Assembly: GCA_016789705.1 (NCBI GenBank)
Contig: JAEUQR010000005.1
Coordinates: 131,153 to 195,152 of the forward strand
DNA length: 64,000 bases
Origin: Acidobacteriota bacterium
GTDB lineage: Bacteria; Acidobacteriota; Vicinamibacteria; Vicinamibacterales; UBA2999
Reading direction: 5' to 3'
This document shows positions 7,676 to 16,709 of the stretch, one piece after another (position 1 is the first letter of the stretch; every line of letters begins with the position of its first letter). The notes under the pieces were generated by a model. That model had not been told where the DNA came from, did no database searches, and saw nothing but the letters and a program-made list of their open reading frames with translations. Position numbers and translations under genes: made by a program.

Positions 7676-8458
7676 ATGGACGCCGTCTCGCAGGTCATCG
7701 CCGCCCGCTACGAGGTCGATCGCACGAGCCCGATGCTCGGCGTGTCGGCGCTCGTGCACGCGGTGCTGGCGGCGGCGGTGTTCCTCGTGCCGGCGGCCTG
7801 GATGGGCATCAACGTCGCGCCGGAAGAGCCGGTGATGACGGTGAGCCTTGCCGGGAACGTCGGGCCGCAGACCGGCGGACGTCAGGTCGAGAGCCGGCAG
7901 GCTACCCAGGCCGTCGCGCCGCCGGCGGCGCGGCCGGAGCCCGTCGCGCCCCCCTCGGCGAAGACGCCGGAGATGGTCGAACCCACCAAGGCGCCGCCCC
8001 GCAAGACGCCGCCGCCGAAGGTGGCCCAGGCGCCGAAAGAGGCGGCGCCGCGCACGGCGCCGTCCACCGGCGCCCAGGTGCAGTCGGGAGACGCCATCGC
8101 CAACACCGGCACGACGAGCCGCGTGCCCTTCGGCGGGCTGGCGTCGGGCGGCGGCGGCACCGGTGCCCGCGTGGACGTCGGCAACTTCTGCTGCCCGCAG
8201 TATCTGGCCACCATGCAGGAGCGCATCCTGCGCAACTGGGAGAGCCGTCAGCAGTCGCTCGGCACGACCATCATGGTCTTCAAGGTGCTGCGCGACGGCA
8301 CCCTCACCGACGTCGCCGTCGAAAAGTCGAGCGGCAACAGCACGCTCGACTTCATCGCCACGCGCGCGCTGCGGCTGACGCAGAAGATTCCGCCGCTGCC
8401 GCCGGAATACACCAACGCGTCGCTCACCGTCCATCTGACCTTCGAGTACCAGCGATGA
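7676..8458 (+). CDS. tolA: TolA/TonB-like energy-transducing protein
   Basis: By position this is the TolA of the operon. The 260 residues carry one N-terminal signal-anchor (LVHAVLAAAVFLVPAAW), a Pro/Ala/Lys-rich linker (about residues 75-150) and a C-terminal TonB-type domain with LRDGTLTDVAVEKSSGN. E. coli TolA has a long Ala/Lys helical domain II; here the spacer is short and proline-rich, more like TonB. FCCPQ, with adjacent cysteines, precedes the C-terminal domain. The stop overlaps the tolB ATG (ATGA). Confidence 0.85.
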   Translation: MDAVSQVIAARYEVDRTSPMLGVSALVHAVLAAAVFLVPAAWMGINVAPEEPVMTVSLAGNVGPQTGGRQVESRQATQAVAPPAARPEPVAPPSAKTPEMVEPTKAPPRKTPPPKVAQAPKEAAPRTAPSTGAQVQSGDAIANTGTTSRVPFGGLASGGGGTGARVDVGNFCCPQYLATMQERILRNWESRQQSLGTTIMVFKVLRDGTLTDVAVEKSSGNSTLDFIATRALRLTQKIPPLPPEYTNASLTVHLTFEYQR

Positions 8459-9828
8459 CACCGACCGTTCGCACCTTCGTCTTCCTCGCCGCGGCCGCGA
8501 GCGCCGTTGTGGCCGGCCGCGCGCAGACGCCGGCGCCGGCCCAGCCACCGCAGCAGCCGTCCGAAGTGGTCTCGAAGATCACCGGCGACTCCGGCGCGCC
8601 GCCGCGTATCGCCGTGCCCGACTTCCTCGTCGCCGGCGGCGACAAGGACACCGCCGAGATCGCGAAGCTGCTCGCCCAGGTGCTCTACGACGACCTGACG
8701 TTCGAGGCCGAGTTCGACCTGATCCCGCGCGATACCTATGCGTCGATTCCGGTGGCGCGGTCGCTGTCGGAGGCCCCCTTCGATCGCTGGCGCGAACTCG
8801 GCGCCGACGGTCTGCTCATGGGCACCGTGAACAAGAGCGGCCAGAACATCAAGGTGGAGATTCGGCTCTTCGACGTGCGCACCCGCCGGCAGCTCCTCGG
8901 CCGCGAGTACAGCGGCGCCGCGTCGAATCCGCGGCTCTACGCCCACACCATGGCCGACGAGGTGCATCTGACGCAGGCGAACCTCAAGGGGGTCGCGCGG
9001 ACCAAGCTCACCTTCTCGTCCGACCGCGTGCGCGATCGCGCCACCGCCACCATCGAGCAGCGTAACGTGAAGGAGATCTTCATCGCCGACTACGACGGCT
9101 TCAACCAGCGGCGCGTCACCGTCAACCGTCAGCTCAACGTGTTCCCGTCGTGGTCGCCCGACGGCCGCGCCATCGCCTACACCTCGTATCGCCGCGGCTA
9201 TCCCGACATCTTCATCTCGCTCATCTACCAGGGCACGATGGAGACGCCGACGAACGGCACCGGCCAGAACTGGCTGCCCGCCTTCTCGCCCGACGGCACG
9301 CGCATCGCGTTCACGTCGAACCGCGACGGCAACTCCGAGATCTACGTGATGAACCGCGACGGGTCGAGTCTGCGCCGGCTCACCACGCATCCGGCCATCG
9401 ACTCCACGCCCACCTGGTCGCCCTCGGGCGCGCAGGTCGCCTTCACGTCCGACCGGACCGGTGCGCCGCAGATCTGGGTCGTCGGTGCCGACGGCCTGAA
9501 CCTGCGCCGCCTCACCTCGGAGTCGTACGCCGATCGGCCCACCTGGTCGCCGGCGCCCTATAACGAGATCGCGTTCTCGGTGCGCACCGGCTCGCGGTTC
9601 GACATCAAGATCTATCAGGTGGACAACGGCGCCACGCGCCAGATCACCTTCGGCGAAGGCACGAACGAAAGCCCGGCCTGGGCGCCCAACGGCAAGCACC
9701 TGGCGTTCATGTCGACGCGCACCGGCCGCGCCAGTCAGATCTTCATCGCGCGGCGCGATGGGAAGGACGTGCGGCAGGTGACGCGCGACGGCAACAACTT
9801 CACGCCGAACTGGTCCCCGGCGCAGTAG
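8455..9828 (+). CDS. tolB: Tol-Pal system beta-propeller protein TolB
   Basis: TolB is the periplasmic propeller that binds Pal and is displaced by TolA. The product has 457 residues: a signal peptide with an AxA-like end (VVAGRAQ), the N-terminal TolB domain (ADGLLMGTVNKSGQNIKVEIRLFDV) and six PD40-type blades with SPDG repeats such as FSPDGTRIAFTSNRDGN. The start overlaps the tolA stop as ATGA. Its size is slightly above the 430 residues of E. coli TolB. Confidence 0.95.
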   Translation: MTPTVRTFVFLAAAASAVVAGRAQTPAPAQPPQQPSEVVSKITGDSGAPPRIAVPDFLVAGGDKDTAEIAKLLAQVLYDDLTFEAEFDLIPRDTYASIPVARSLSEAPFDRWRELGADGLLMGTVNKSGQNIKVEIRLFDVRTRRQLLGREYSGAASNPRLYAHTMADEVHLTQANLKGVARTKLTFSSDRVRDRATATIEQRNVKEIFIADYDGFNQRRVTVNRQLNVFPSWSPDGRAIAYTSYRRGYPDIFISLIYQGTMETPTNGTGQNWLPAFSPDGTRIAFTSNRDGNSEIYVMNRDGSSLRRLTTHPAIDSTPTWSPSGAQVAFTSDRTGAPQIWVVGADGLNLRRLTSESYADRPTWSPAPYNEIAFSVRTGSRFDIKIYQVDNGATRQITFGEGTNESPAWAPNGKHLAFMSTRTGRASQIFIARRDGKDVRQVTRDGNNFTPNWSPAQ

Positions 9829-9876
9829 CGGCGGGTGCACGGGATCGGCGACGGACAGGACGACGACAGGAGTCAG

Positions 9877-10470
9877 ATGATGCAGCGCATGCGCACGTGG
9901 ACGACGATGGTGGCGGTAACGATGATGGCGGTGGCTGGCGCGTCGTGCTCGAAGAAGACGCCGCCGGTCGTCCGGCCCGCGCCGCCGCCGGCCGCGACGG
10001 CCGATGCCGGGATGGGGTCGACCCCAGCGCCCCCGGCGCCGCCGCCGCCGGTGCGCGACGAACCGGTCTCGGTGGCGCTCGCGCCGCCGGACCCGGCGAT
10101 CGGCAGCAAGAACCTCGACGACCTCAATCGCGAGTCGCCGCTCGCGCCGGTGTTCTTCGCGCTCGACAGCTACGAGCTCTCGGCCGACGCGCGCACCCAG
10201 CTCCAGGGCAGCGCCCAGGTGCTCAAGACCAACGCCACCTGGCAGGTCACGGTCGAGGGCCACTGCGACGAACGCGGCACGGCCGAATACAACCTGTCGC
10301 TCGGTGAACGCCGCGCGCTCTCCGCCAAGGCCTACCTGGTGTCGCTCGGTGTCGCCGCCGATCGCCTCCGCACGGTGAGCTACGGCAAGGAATTCCCGTT
10401 CGATCCCGGCCACGACGACGCCGCCTGGGCGAAGAATCGCCGCGCCCATTTCGTCATCACCGCGAAGTGA
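9877..10470 (+). CDS. pal: Peptidoglycan-associated lipoprotein Pal
   Basis: Pal anchors the outer membrane to peptidoglycan. The 197-residue product has a lipoprotein signal with lipobox VAGASC (Cys at about residue 24), a proline/alanine-rich linker and a C-terminal OmpA-like domain with [22 protein letters not shown], where the Asp and Arg that bind meso-diaminopimelate in this family are found. The ATG at 9877 has AGGAG 5 nt upstream, so I prefer it over an in-frame start at 9835. Confidence 0.94.
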   Translation: MMQRMRTWTTMVAVTMMAVAGASCSKKTPPVVRPAPPPAATADAGMGSTPAPPAPPPPVRDEPVSVALAPPDPAIGSKNLDDLNRESPLAPVFFALDSYELSADARTQLQGSAQVLKTNATWQVTVEGHCDERGTAEYNLSLGERRALSAKAYLVSLGVAADRLRTVSYGKEFPFDPGHDDAAWAKNRRAHFVITAK

Positions 10471-10521
10471 GACGTGCGCGGCCGCCCGTGCTCGATCAGG
10501 TATGCTGACAACAGGTGCACT

Positions 10522-11424
10522 ATGACCGTGACTGCCCTCCGCATGGCCCTGGTGGCCGGCTTCGTGGCGTGCGCTGTCTCTCCGGCTTCCGCCCAGCGGC
10601 GTGAGCTGCAGCAGATGGCGGCTGACATCCGCATCCTGCAGGAACAGACGCAGCTGCTCCAGAACGCACTCCTCGGGCTGACCGACGCGCTCAAGGCCGT
10701 CAACCAGCGCATCGACGAGCAGACCGGCGTGACGCGGAAGACGTTTGCCGACGCGAAGCTCCAGTCGGAGACGATGGGCAGCGACATCCGCGTCGTGCGC
10801 GAGCGGGTCGATGACACGAACGTACGCATCACGTCGCTCTCGCAGGAGGTGGAGTCGCTGCGTGACGCCATCGCCGCGATGCCCGTGCCCGCGCCGACGA
10901 CCGACCCCGCGCTGACCGCCGCCGGTGTGCCCGGCGATCCGGCGGCCGCGCCCGGCGCCACGCCGCCGCCCACAGCAGGCGGCGCGCCCGCTCCCGTCAC
11001 AACCGCCCCGGCGCCCACGGCCGGTCCGAATGCGATGTCGCCGAGCCGGCTCTACGACCTGGCGTGGGCCGACTACACGGCCGGCAACTACGACCTCGCC
11101 GTCGAAGGGTTCTCGAGCTACGTGCGGTCGTTCCCGAAGAGCGAATTCGCCGACAACGCGCAGTACTACATCGGCGAGAGTTACTACCAGCGGGGCAAAC
11201 TGGCCGAGGCCGTGGATGCCTTCGGCCGGCTCATCTCGACCTATCCCCGCAGTGATGTGGCCGGCCAGGCGTACTACAAGCGCGGCCTCGTCTACGAACG
11301 GATGAACCAGCCGGATCGCGCCCGCGAAGCCTACGACTACCTGGTCAAGACACTCGGCGACACCGACGCGGGCCGCCTCGCCAAGCAGCGGCTCGACGCG
11401 CTCAACCGCGCCCGGCCACAGTAA
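10522..11424 (+). CDS. cpoB: Tol-Pal associated cell-division coordinator CpoB (YbgF)
   Basis: CpoB links peptidoglycan synthesis to Tol-driven outer-membrane constriction. The 300-residue product has a signal peptide ending near ASAQ, an N-terminal coiled-coil trimerisation segment with many Gln and Leu, a Pro/Ala linker and C-terminal TPR repeats (YDLAWADYTAGNYDLAVEGF and two similar). The ATG at 10522 has AGGTG upstream. TATGCT at 10501-10506 could be an internal -10. It closes the tol operon. Confidence 0.92.
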   Translation: MTVTALRMALVAGFVACAVSPASAQRRELQQMAADIRILQEQTQLLQNALLGLTDALKAVNQRIDEQTGVTRKTFADAKLQSETMGSDIRVVRERVDDTNVRITSLSQEVESLRDAIAAMPVPAPTTDPALTAAGVPGDPAAAPGATPPPTAGGAPAPVTTAPAPTAGPNAMSPSRLYDLAWADYTAGNYDLAVEGFSSYVRSFPKSEFADNAQYYIGESYYQRGKLAEAVDAFGRLISTYPRSDVAGQAYYKRGLVYERMNQPDRAREAYDYLVKTLGDTDAGRLAKQRLDALNRARPQ

Positions 11425-11476
11425 CGACCCGGCGCAGCGTGCGCCTCAACGCCTTTCTCCTCGAGGACATCGACAC

Positions 11477-11902
11477 ATGGGCAGCGTGAATAAAGTGATT
11501 CTGGTGGGCAATCTGGGCCGCGACGCCGAACTGCGCGCCACACCGAGCGGCGCGTCCGTCGCGAACTTCAGCATCGCGACCACCGAGAACTGGACCGGCA
11601 AGGACGGCCAGAAGCAGGAAAAGACAGAGTGGCACCGGATCGTGCTGTGGGGCAAGACGGCCGACACGCTGCAGCCCTACCTGACCAAGGGCAAGCAGAT
11701 CTATGTCGAGGGCCGGCTCGAGACGCGCCAGTGGGAAAAGGAAGGCCAGAAGCACTACACCACCGAGATCAAGGCCGACAAGGTGGTGCTGCTCGGCGGC
11801 GGGCGCGGCGGCGACCGCGGTGATCGCGGCGACGGCGGCGGCTACAACGAGCCGATGGGCCAGTCGGCCGGCGCCATCACCGACGACGACATTCCGTTCT
11901 GA
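11477..11902 (+). CDS. ssb: Single-stranded DNA-binding protein
   Basis: SSB coats single-stranded DNA in replication and repair. The 141-residue product begins MGSVNKVILVGNLGRDAELR, has one OB fold (about 1-105), a Gly/Arg/Asp-rich linker and the conserved acidic tip DDDIPF, which recruits partner proteins. It follows cpoB by 52 nt and may have its own expression. The stop codon lies within a strong hairpin. Confidence 0.97.
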   Translation: MGSVNKVILVGNLGRDAELRATPSGASVANFSIATTENWTGKDGQKQEKTEWHRIVLWGKTADTLQPYLTKGKQIYVEGRLETRQWEKEGQKHYTTEIKADKVVLLGGGRGGDRGDRGDGGGYNEPMGQSAGAITDDDIPF

Positions 11903-11928
11903 GCGGCGCTCGACGCACCGCTCAGAAC
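11896..11928 (+). terminator. Terminator hairpin overlapping the ssb stop codon
   Basis: GTTCTGAGCGG (11896-11906) pairs perfectly with CCGCTCAGAAC (11918-11928) around an 11-nt loop. The ssb TGA is inside the left arm. There is no T-tract. ssb and the cupin gene converge here, so it may serve both strands. Confidence 0.6.
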
Positions 11929-11930
11929 AG

Positions 11931-11955
11931 GGCGGGGCTCGGGTCCCGGGTCCCG
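11931..11955. repeat. Single half copy of a GC-rich dispersed repeat
   Basis: These 25 bases, beginning GGCGGGGCTCGGGTCCCGGG, are identical to 27428-27452, the outer part of the left arm of the inverted repeat between dnaE and guaA. It lies between ssb and the cupin gene, directly after the ssb hairpin. No transposase is nearby, so it resembles a REP-like or non-autonomous palindromic element. Confidence 0.6.
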
Positions 11956-11958
11956 CCG

Positions 11959-12315
11959 TTACGTCCCCTGCCGTCCGTAGCGGTCTTCGAGGCGCACCAC
12001 ATCGTCGGTTTCGGGTGTGGAGACTTCGAAGATGTCGCTGTCTTCGAGCGCCGTCATGCGGTGCACGGTGGGCGGCGTGACGTGCACGGCGTCGCCCTTC
12101 ACGAGCTCGCGTCCCACGAGCTGCTCCCCTTCCTGACGTTCGAAGAGAATCTTTCCCGACCAGACGAAGATCGTCTCGTCCTTGCGGTTGTGATACTGCA
12201 GGCTCAGCGCGTGGCCCTTGTTCACGTGAATGACCTTGCCGACGTACTTGTCGGTCACGGCCCACCACAGTTCGTAGCCCCACGGCTTCTCTACCCGCTT
12301 GAGCGGCTCGGTCAC
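11959..12315 (-). CDS. Cupin-domain protein, type II mannose-6-phosphate isomerase-like
   Basis: The product has 118 residues in one cupin barrel. It begins VEKPWGYELWWA and contains GHALSLQYHNRKDE and HVTPPTVHRM, the two metal-binding cupin motifs with their His residues. This matches the C-terminal sugar-phosphate isomerase half of bifunctional GMP/PMI enzymes, often found alone. It may bind or isomerise a sugar phosphate, but the substrate is unknown. AAGGAG lies well placed upstream. It is the last gene after the PTS cluster, 42 nt past ptsI. Confidence 0.8.
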   Translation of the reverse strand: MTEPLKRVEKPWGYELWWAVTDKYVGKVIHVNKGHALSLQYHNRKDETIFVWSGKILFERQEGEQLVGRELVKGDAVHVTPPTVHRMTALEDSDIFEVSTPETDDVVRLEDRYGRQGT

Positions 12316-12357
12316 GATGCGAATCTCCTTCTCGTCCTGATTGTCACACGAGCGCGG

Positions 12358-14103
12358 TCAACGCGGCACGGAGCCGCGGCTGGCCGCCGCCAGCGCGTCG
12401 AAGAGATGGTGTTCGATGTCGGCCGCCGTCGCCAGACGCAGCACCTCCCCGGCGGTGCGACGGGCATCGGCGGCGCGGACATCCTGAATGAGGCGGCGGG
12501 CGACCGGAATCGCCGACGGGGTCATGCTGAACTCGCGGAAGCCGAGGCCGATGAGCAGGCCGATCATGGCCGGATCCGAGGCCATCTCACCGCACACCGA
12601 AGCGTCGATCTTCGAGCGCGCGGCGGCGCGCCGCACGAGGCGCAGGAGCCGCACCACGGCCGGATGCAGGGGTTCGTACAGATCCGACACGCGTTCGTCG
12701 GTGCGGTCGACGGCCAGCGTGTACTGGATGAGGTCGTTCGTCCCCACCGTGAAGAACGCGGACTCGCGCGCCAGCAGGTCCGCCGCCAGCGCCGCCGACG
12801 GCACTTCCACCATCGCGCCCACCGGCACGGCGCCCGGGCGGCCGAGTTCGTCGGCCACCTCGCGCACGACGGCCGTCGCCATGCGCATTTCCTCGACCGA
12901 GGTCACGAACGGGAACATGACGCGGAGCTGGCCGAGTGGCGCCGCGCGCAACAGGGCGCGCAGCTGCGTGCGGAGGACGTCCGGATGCGCCAGGCCGAGG
13001 CGCAGGCCGCGGCGTCCCGGACGCGTGTCCCGGCGATCTCGGCCGGCCCAACGGGAGAGCTGGCGTTCGTCGAGGTCGAAGGTGCGCACCGTGACGCGGC
13101 GCGGCGCCACCGACATCAGCAGATCGCGGTAGATCGCATACTGGCGTTCTTCGGTGAGCCGTTCGGGTGAGCGCTCGGCCAGCAGGAATTCGGAGCGGAA
13201 GAGCCCGATGCCCTCGGCGCCCGCTTCGAGCAGCGCCGACACGTCTTCGAGCCGCTCGAGATTCGCCTCGAGGCGGATGGCCACGCCGTCGGCCGTGAGC
13301 GTCGGGACCGGCGACGCCGCAGCCGCCGCACCCGCCGTGGCTGCCGGCCGCCGGCGCGCCGGCGCCTGCCGCCGCGCGTCCTCGACGTCGGCCGGCGACG
13401 GGTCCAGCGTGACGGTGCCGGCCGTGCCATCGATGACCACCGCGGTGCCGGGACTCACCCGTCGGCTCAGATCGCGCAGGCCGACGACGGCCGGCACCTT
13501 GAGCGAGCGCGCGAGGATGGCGGTGTGATGCGTGCGGCCGCCGGCGTCGGTGGCGAAGCCGAGCACACGCGACCAGTCCATCTGCGCGGCGAGCGACGCC
13601 GTGAGTTCGTCGGCGATGAGCACCGCCGGTCCGTCGACGTCACGCAGCAGGTCGGCCGCCCAGCCGCCGGCGCGGCGCAGGTTCATCCTGATGCGCCCGG
13701 CCACGTCGGCGAGATCGCTGTCGCGCTCGCGGAGGTACGGGTCTTCGACGGTGGCGAAGACCGCGCAGAGTTCCTCGTAGGCGCGATGCACGGCCCACGC
13801 CGCATTCACCCGGTCGTGGCGCACGATGTCGCGCGCCCGGCCCATGAACATCGAGTCATCGAGGATGAGGAGTTGCGCGTCGAAGAGCGGCGCCAGGTCA
13901 TGTCCTGGCCCGCTGGCGAGGCGCGCGCGGATTTCCTCGAGTTGCGCGTGCGACCGCGCCCGCGCCTGATCGAGCTGCTCCAGCTCGTGCTCGACCCGGT
14001 CGGGCGGGATCGGAAACCGGACCACGTCGGCGTGGCCGGTGAGCACCACGGCCCGCCCGACGACGATGCCGGGCGAGACGGGAATACCCGTCAGTCGCTG
14101 CAC
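12358..14103 (-). CDS. ptsI: Phosphoenolpyruvate-protein phosphotransferase (PTS Enzyme I)
   Basis: Enzyme I takes phosphate from PEP and passes it to HPr. The 581-residue product has the N-terminal HPr-binding/phospho-His domain with active-site His193 in GGRTHHTAI, then a PEP-binding TIM barrel with EGIGLFRSEFLL and SVCGEMASDP. There is no GAF domain, so it is EI rather than EI-Ntr (PtsP). The GTG start overlaps ptsH by 13 nt and has GAGG just upstream. No sugar-specific EIIB or EIIC gene is nearby. Confidence 0.94.
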   Translation of the reverse strand: MQRLTGIPVSPGIVVGRAVVLTGHADVVRFPIPPDRVEHELEQLDQARARSHAQLEEIRARLASGPGHDLAPLFDAQLLILDDSMFMGRARDIVRHDRVNAAWAVHRAYEELCAVFATVEDPYLRERDSDLADVAGRIRMNLRRAGGWAADLLRDVDGPAVLIADELTASLAAQMDWSRVLGFATDAGGRTHHTAILARSLKVPAVVGLRDLSRRVSPGTAVVIDGTAGTVTLDPSPADVEDARRQAPARRRPAATAGAAAAASPVPTLTADGVAIRLEANLERLEDVSALLEAGAEGIGLFRSEFLLAERSPERLTEERQYAIYRDLLMSVAPRRVTVRTFDLDERQLSRWAGRDRRDTRPGRRGLRLGLAHPDVLRTQLRALLRAAPLGQLRVMFPFVTSVEEMRMATAVVREVADELGRPGAVPVGAMVEVPSAALAADLLARESAFFTVGTNDLIQYTLAVDRTDERVSDLYEPLHPAVVRLLRLVRRAAARSKIDASVCGEMASDPAMIGLLIGLGFREFSMTPSAIPVARRLIQDVRAADARRTAGEVLRLATAADIEHHLFDALAAASRGSVPR

Positions 14104-14369
14104 GTATCCTCGCCGAAGCCCGTGCGCACGAGCGCCGCCAGCGACTGCAGGGCATCGGCCTCATCGAGCCCATCGGCGCTGATGGTGATGACCGCGCCCC
14201 TGGCCGCGGCGAGCAGCAGGATGCCCATGATGCTCTTGCCGTCCACCTGGCGGCCGTCGCGGCTCACCCGCACTTTCGAACGGAAGCGGCCGGCGAGCTG
14301 CACGAAGCGGGCGGCCGCGCGGGCGTGCAGGCCCAGGGCGTTCACGATGGTCACGTCTTCACGTATCAC
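14091..14369 (-). CDS. ptsH: Phosphocarrier protein HPr
   Basis: The 92-residue HPr has catalytic His15 in GLHARAA and the regulatory Ser46 in GKSIMGIL, both at canonical positions, so it can take phosphate from EI and be phosphorylated by the HprK encoded upstream. The GTG start overlaps the EIIA stop (GTGA). It acts in the cytoplasm as the hub of the phosphorelay. Confidence 0.95.
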   Translation of the reverse strand: MIREDVTIVNALGLHARAAARFVQLAGRFRSKVRVSRDGRQVDGKSIMGILLLAAARGAVITISADGLDEADALQSLAALVRTGFGEDTCSD

Positions 14370-14782
14370 GCGCTCGTTCCTCCGGCACCGCTCAACAGGT
14401 CGGAAGCGACCCAGATGGCGTTGCGTCCGTGCTCCCGGATCTGGCGAGCCGCGTCGAGGACGTTCGACGTGTCGCGCAGGCCGGCCAGCTTGATGAGCAT
14501 GGGCAGATTCACGCCCGTCACCACTTCGATCTTCCCGGTCTCGAGAAACGTGATCCCGAGATTCGCCGGCGTGCCGCCGAACATGTCGGTGGCGATGATG
14601 ACGCCCTCGGGGGCCGACACCGCTGTGATGGCCGCCGCGATCTCCTGGCGGGCATCATGCACGTCTTCGTGCCAGCCGATCGAGACGGCCTTCATCTGCG
14701 GCAGATCGCCGACGATGGTCTCGGCGGCGCTCACGAGTTCGGCGGCGAGCTGGCCATGGGTGACGACGACGACGCCGATCAT
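14366..14782 (-). CDS. PTS EIIA component, mannose family
   Basis: This is a stand-alone 138-residue EIIA of the mannose/fructose/sorbose family, with the phospho-acceptor His9 in VVVTHG and DMFGGTPANL, the family's second block. No EIIB, EIIC or EIID is encoded next to it, so it probably has a regulatory output, as proposed for the EIIA-Man of proteobacterial PTS clusters near rpoN. It starts with ATGA overlap on rapZ. Confidence 0.92.
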   Translation of the reverse strand: MIGVVVVTHGQLAAELVSAAETIVGDLPQMKAVSIGWHEDVHDARQEIAAAITAVSAPEGVIIATDMFGGTPANLGITFLETGKIEVVTGVNLPMLIKLAGLRDTSNVLDAARQIREHGRNAIWVASDLLSGAGGTSA

Positions 14783-15693
14783 GCGCCTGTCCTTTCGCGG
14801 CCAAGATCCCGGTGCCGCGCGCGCGCCGTGACGCCGCGCGTGCCGCCGAGGGCCCGCCGCAACGCCTCAGCGATGTACACCGAGCGGTGGCGCCCGCCGG
14901 TGCAGCCGATGGCCACAGTGAGGTAACTCTTCCCCTCCGCGATGTACTGCGGCACGAGGAACTTGAGGAGCGAGGTGAGGCGCTTCAGCAGCTGCCCCGC
15001 GGCCGCCTGCTGCTCGAGGAAGGCGGCCACCGGACGGTCGCGCCCGGTCTGCGGGCGCAGCGCCGGGATGAAGTGCGGATTCGGCAGGAAACGCACATCG
15101 AACACCAGGTCGGCGCCGAGCGGCAGCCCGTGCTTGAAGCCGAAGCTTTCGAACGTGAGCACCAGCGTGGCGCGCTGCTTGCGGTCGCGCGAGAGGTCGA
15201 GGAACACGTGCCGGAGTTCGTGCACCGTGAGGTCGGACGTGTCGACGATTTCGTCCGCCATCGCCCGGATGCGCGCCATCTTGCGGCGCTCGAGCGCGAT
15301 GGCATCGGCGATGGGCTCCTCGGGGGCGATGGGATGCGGCCGGCGCGTCTCGCTGAAGCGCCGGTGCAGCGCCGCGGCGCTCGCCTCGAGGAAGATGAGC
15401 GACGGCGACACGTCGGCCGCCGCGCGCAGCCGCGCGTAGACGGGCGGGAATGCCGTCAGGAACCGCTTCTCCCGGATATCGACCACCACCGCGACGCGCG
15501 CCAGCGCCTCGTCGGTGCGGTGCAGGGCGTGCAGTTCGGGGAGCAGTTCCACCGGCAGGTTGTCGACGCAGTAGTAGCCGAGGTCCTCGACCGCGTGAAT
15601 CGCCTGCGACTTGCCGGCGCCCGAGAGGCCCGTGATGACGAGGAAGTCGGCGCGCGACGGCCGCGCGGTGAGCCGGGGCGTGCGCTTGGTCAT
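14779..15693 (-). CDS. rapZ: RapZ family nucleotide-binding protein (RNase adapter)
   Basis: The 304-residue product has P-loop GLSGAGKS at 22-29, the AVEDLGYYCVDNLP block and the C-terminal IGCTGGRHRSV motif. In E. coli RapZ controls GlmS levels through small RNAs and RNase E; in Gram-positives the homologue YvcJ has nucleotidase activity. Which role holds here is unknown. The start is ATG with ATGA overlap on hprK. The rpoN-hprK-rapZ-PTS order is conserved in many bacteria. Confidence 0.94.
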   Translation of the reverse strand: MTKRTPRLTARPSRADFLVITGLSGAGKSQAIHAVEDLGYYCVDNLPVELLPELHALHRTDEALARVAVVVDIREKRFLTAFPPVYARLRAAADVSPSLIFLEASAAALHRRFSETRRPHPIAPEEPIADAIALERRKMARIRAMADEIVDTSDLTVHELRHVFLDLSRDRKQRATLVLTFESFGFKHGLPLGADLVFDVRFLPNPHFIPALRPQTGRDRPVAAFLEQQAAAGQLLKRLTSLLKFLVPQYIAEGKSYLTVAIGCTGGRHRSVYIAEALRRALGGTRGVTARARHRDLGRERTGA

Positions 15694-16694
15694 GCGGCGC
15701 CTCCGGCCTCGAGTTCGTCGGAGTCGTCGGGATCGTCGTGACCGCTCGCCATGCGGGCGAGCCGCGCCTCGAGGGCGCTCACGAAATCGCGCGCCGTGTG
15801 GATGCCGCGGGCCCGCAGGAGCTGGTTGCGGGCCGCCACCTCGACCAGCGTCGCCACGGTGCGGCCCGGCGCCACCGGCATCGTCACCTTCGGCACGCGC
15901 AGCCCCAGCAGGTCGTGGTGGATATCGTCGAGCCCGAGGCGATCGTAGTTGCGCGCCGTGTCCCAGCGTTCGAGTTCGACGACGAACTCCACGCGCTTCG
16001 ACGTGCGGGTCGAAGCGACGCCGAAGAGGTCGCGGACGTTCACCAGGCCGAGACCGCGGATTTCCATCACGTAGCGCGTGGCGGCGGGCGCCGTGCCGAT
16101 GATGACCGTCTCGGCGCGGCGGCGCACCTCCACGGTGTCGTCGGCGACCAGGCGATGACCGCGGCCGATGAGGTCGAGTGCGCACTCGCTCTTGCCGATG
16201 CCGCTCTCGCCGATGAGCAGCACACCCAGGCCGAGCACGTCCATGAGCACGCCGTGCACCACCTCGCGCGAGGCCAGGCGGTCCTCGAGCATCGACATCA
16301 GCTTGCCGATGGCGAGCGGTGTCGAGATGGCCGTGCGCAGCAGCGGCACGCTGGCGGCGTCGGCGGTGGTGGCGATCTCGGGCGGCAGCGGGAGGTCGGT
16401 CGAGATGAGCACGCAGGGAACGCCGGCGGCGAACGACCGGGTGAGCGCTTCGCTGCGGGCCTCGGACGTCAGGCTCATCAGGTAGCGGATCTCGCTGTCG
16501 CCGTAGATGAGCACGCGGCCCGGGCGCAGGTACTCGTGGTAGCCGGCAAGCGCGAGTCCGGTCTTCTGGATGTACGGGCTCGTGATCGATCGGTCGAGTC
16601 CGCTCGCACCGGCGATGAGCTCCAGGCCGAGCCCGTAGGCGTCGGCCCGGCCGCGCAGCAGATGTCCCACCGTGACGACGGGCGGAGGCGGCAT
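15690..16694 (-). CDS. hprK: HPr kinase/phosphorylase
   Basis: HprK phosphorylates or dephosphorylates Ser46 of HPr according to metabolic state. The 334 residues show an N-terminal HprK domain and a catalytic domain with VHGVLMDVLG (His148), Walker A GESGIGKS at 162-169 and the HprK signature EIRGLGLVNVRDL near 211. The target Ser46 is present in the adjacent HPr. It lies 15 nt downstream of rpoN. Confidence 0.95.
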   Translation of the reverse strand: MPPPPVVTVGHLLRGRADAYGLGLELIAGASGLDRSITSPYIQKTGLALAGYHEYLRPGRVLIYGDSEIRYLMSLTSEARSEALTRSFAAGVPCVLISTDLPLPPEIATTADAASVPLLRTAISTPLAIGKLMSMLEDRLASREVVHGVLMDVLGLGVLLIGESGIGKSECALDLIGRGHRLVADDTVEVRRRAETVIIGTAPAATRYVMEIRGLGLVNVRDLFGVASTRTSKRVEFVVELERWDTARNYDRLGLDDIHHDLLGLRVPKVTMPVAPGRTVATLVEVAARNQLLRARGIHTARDFVSALEARLARMASGHDDPDDSDELEAGGAA

Positions 16695-16709
16695 GGCTCG
16701 TGGGCGCGC

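Noticed and set aside
7618-8454. An N-terminal extension of TolB reaching back to 7618
   Set aside because: It is an out-of-frame reading of tolR/tolA. The TolB signal peptide begins at ATG 8455.
14366-14782. EIIA-Man as part of a mannose transporter
   Set aside because: No EIIB, EIIC or EIID gene is present in the neighbourhood; the context is regulatory.
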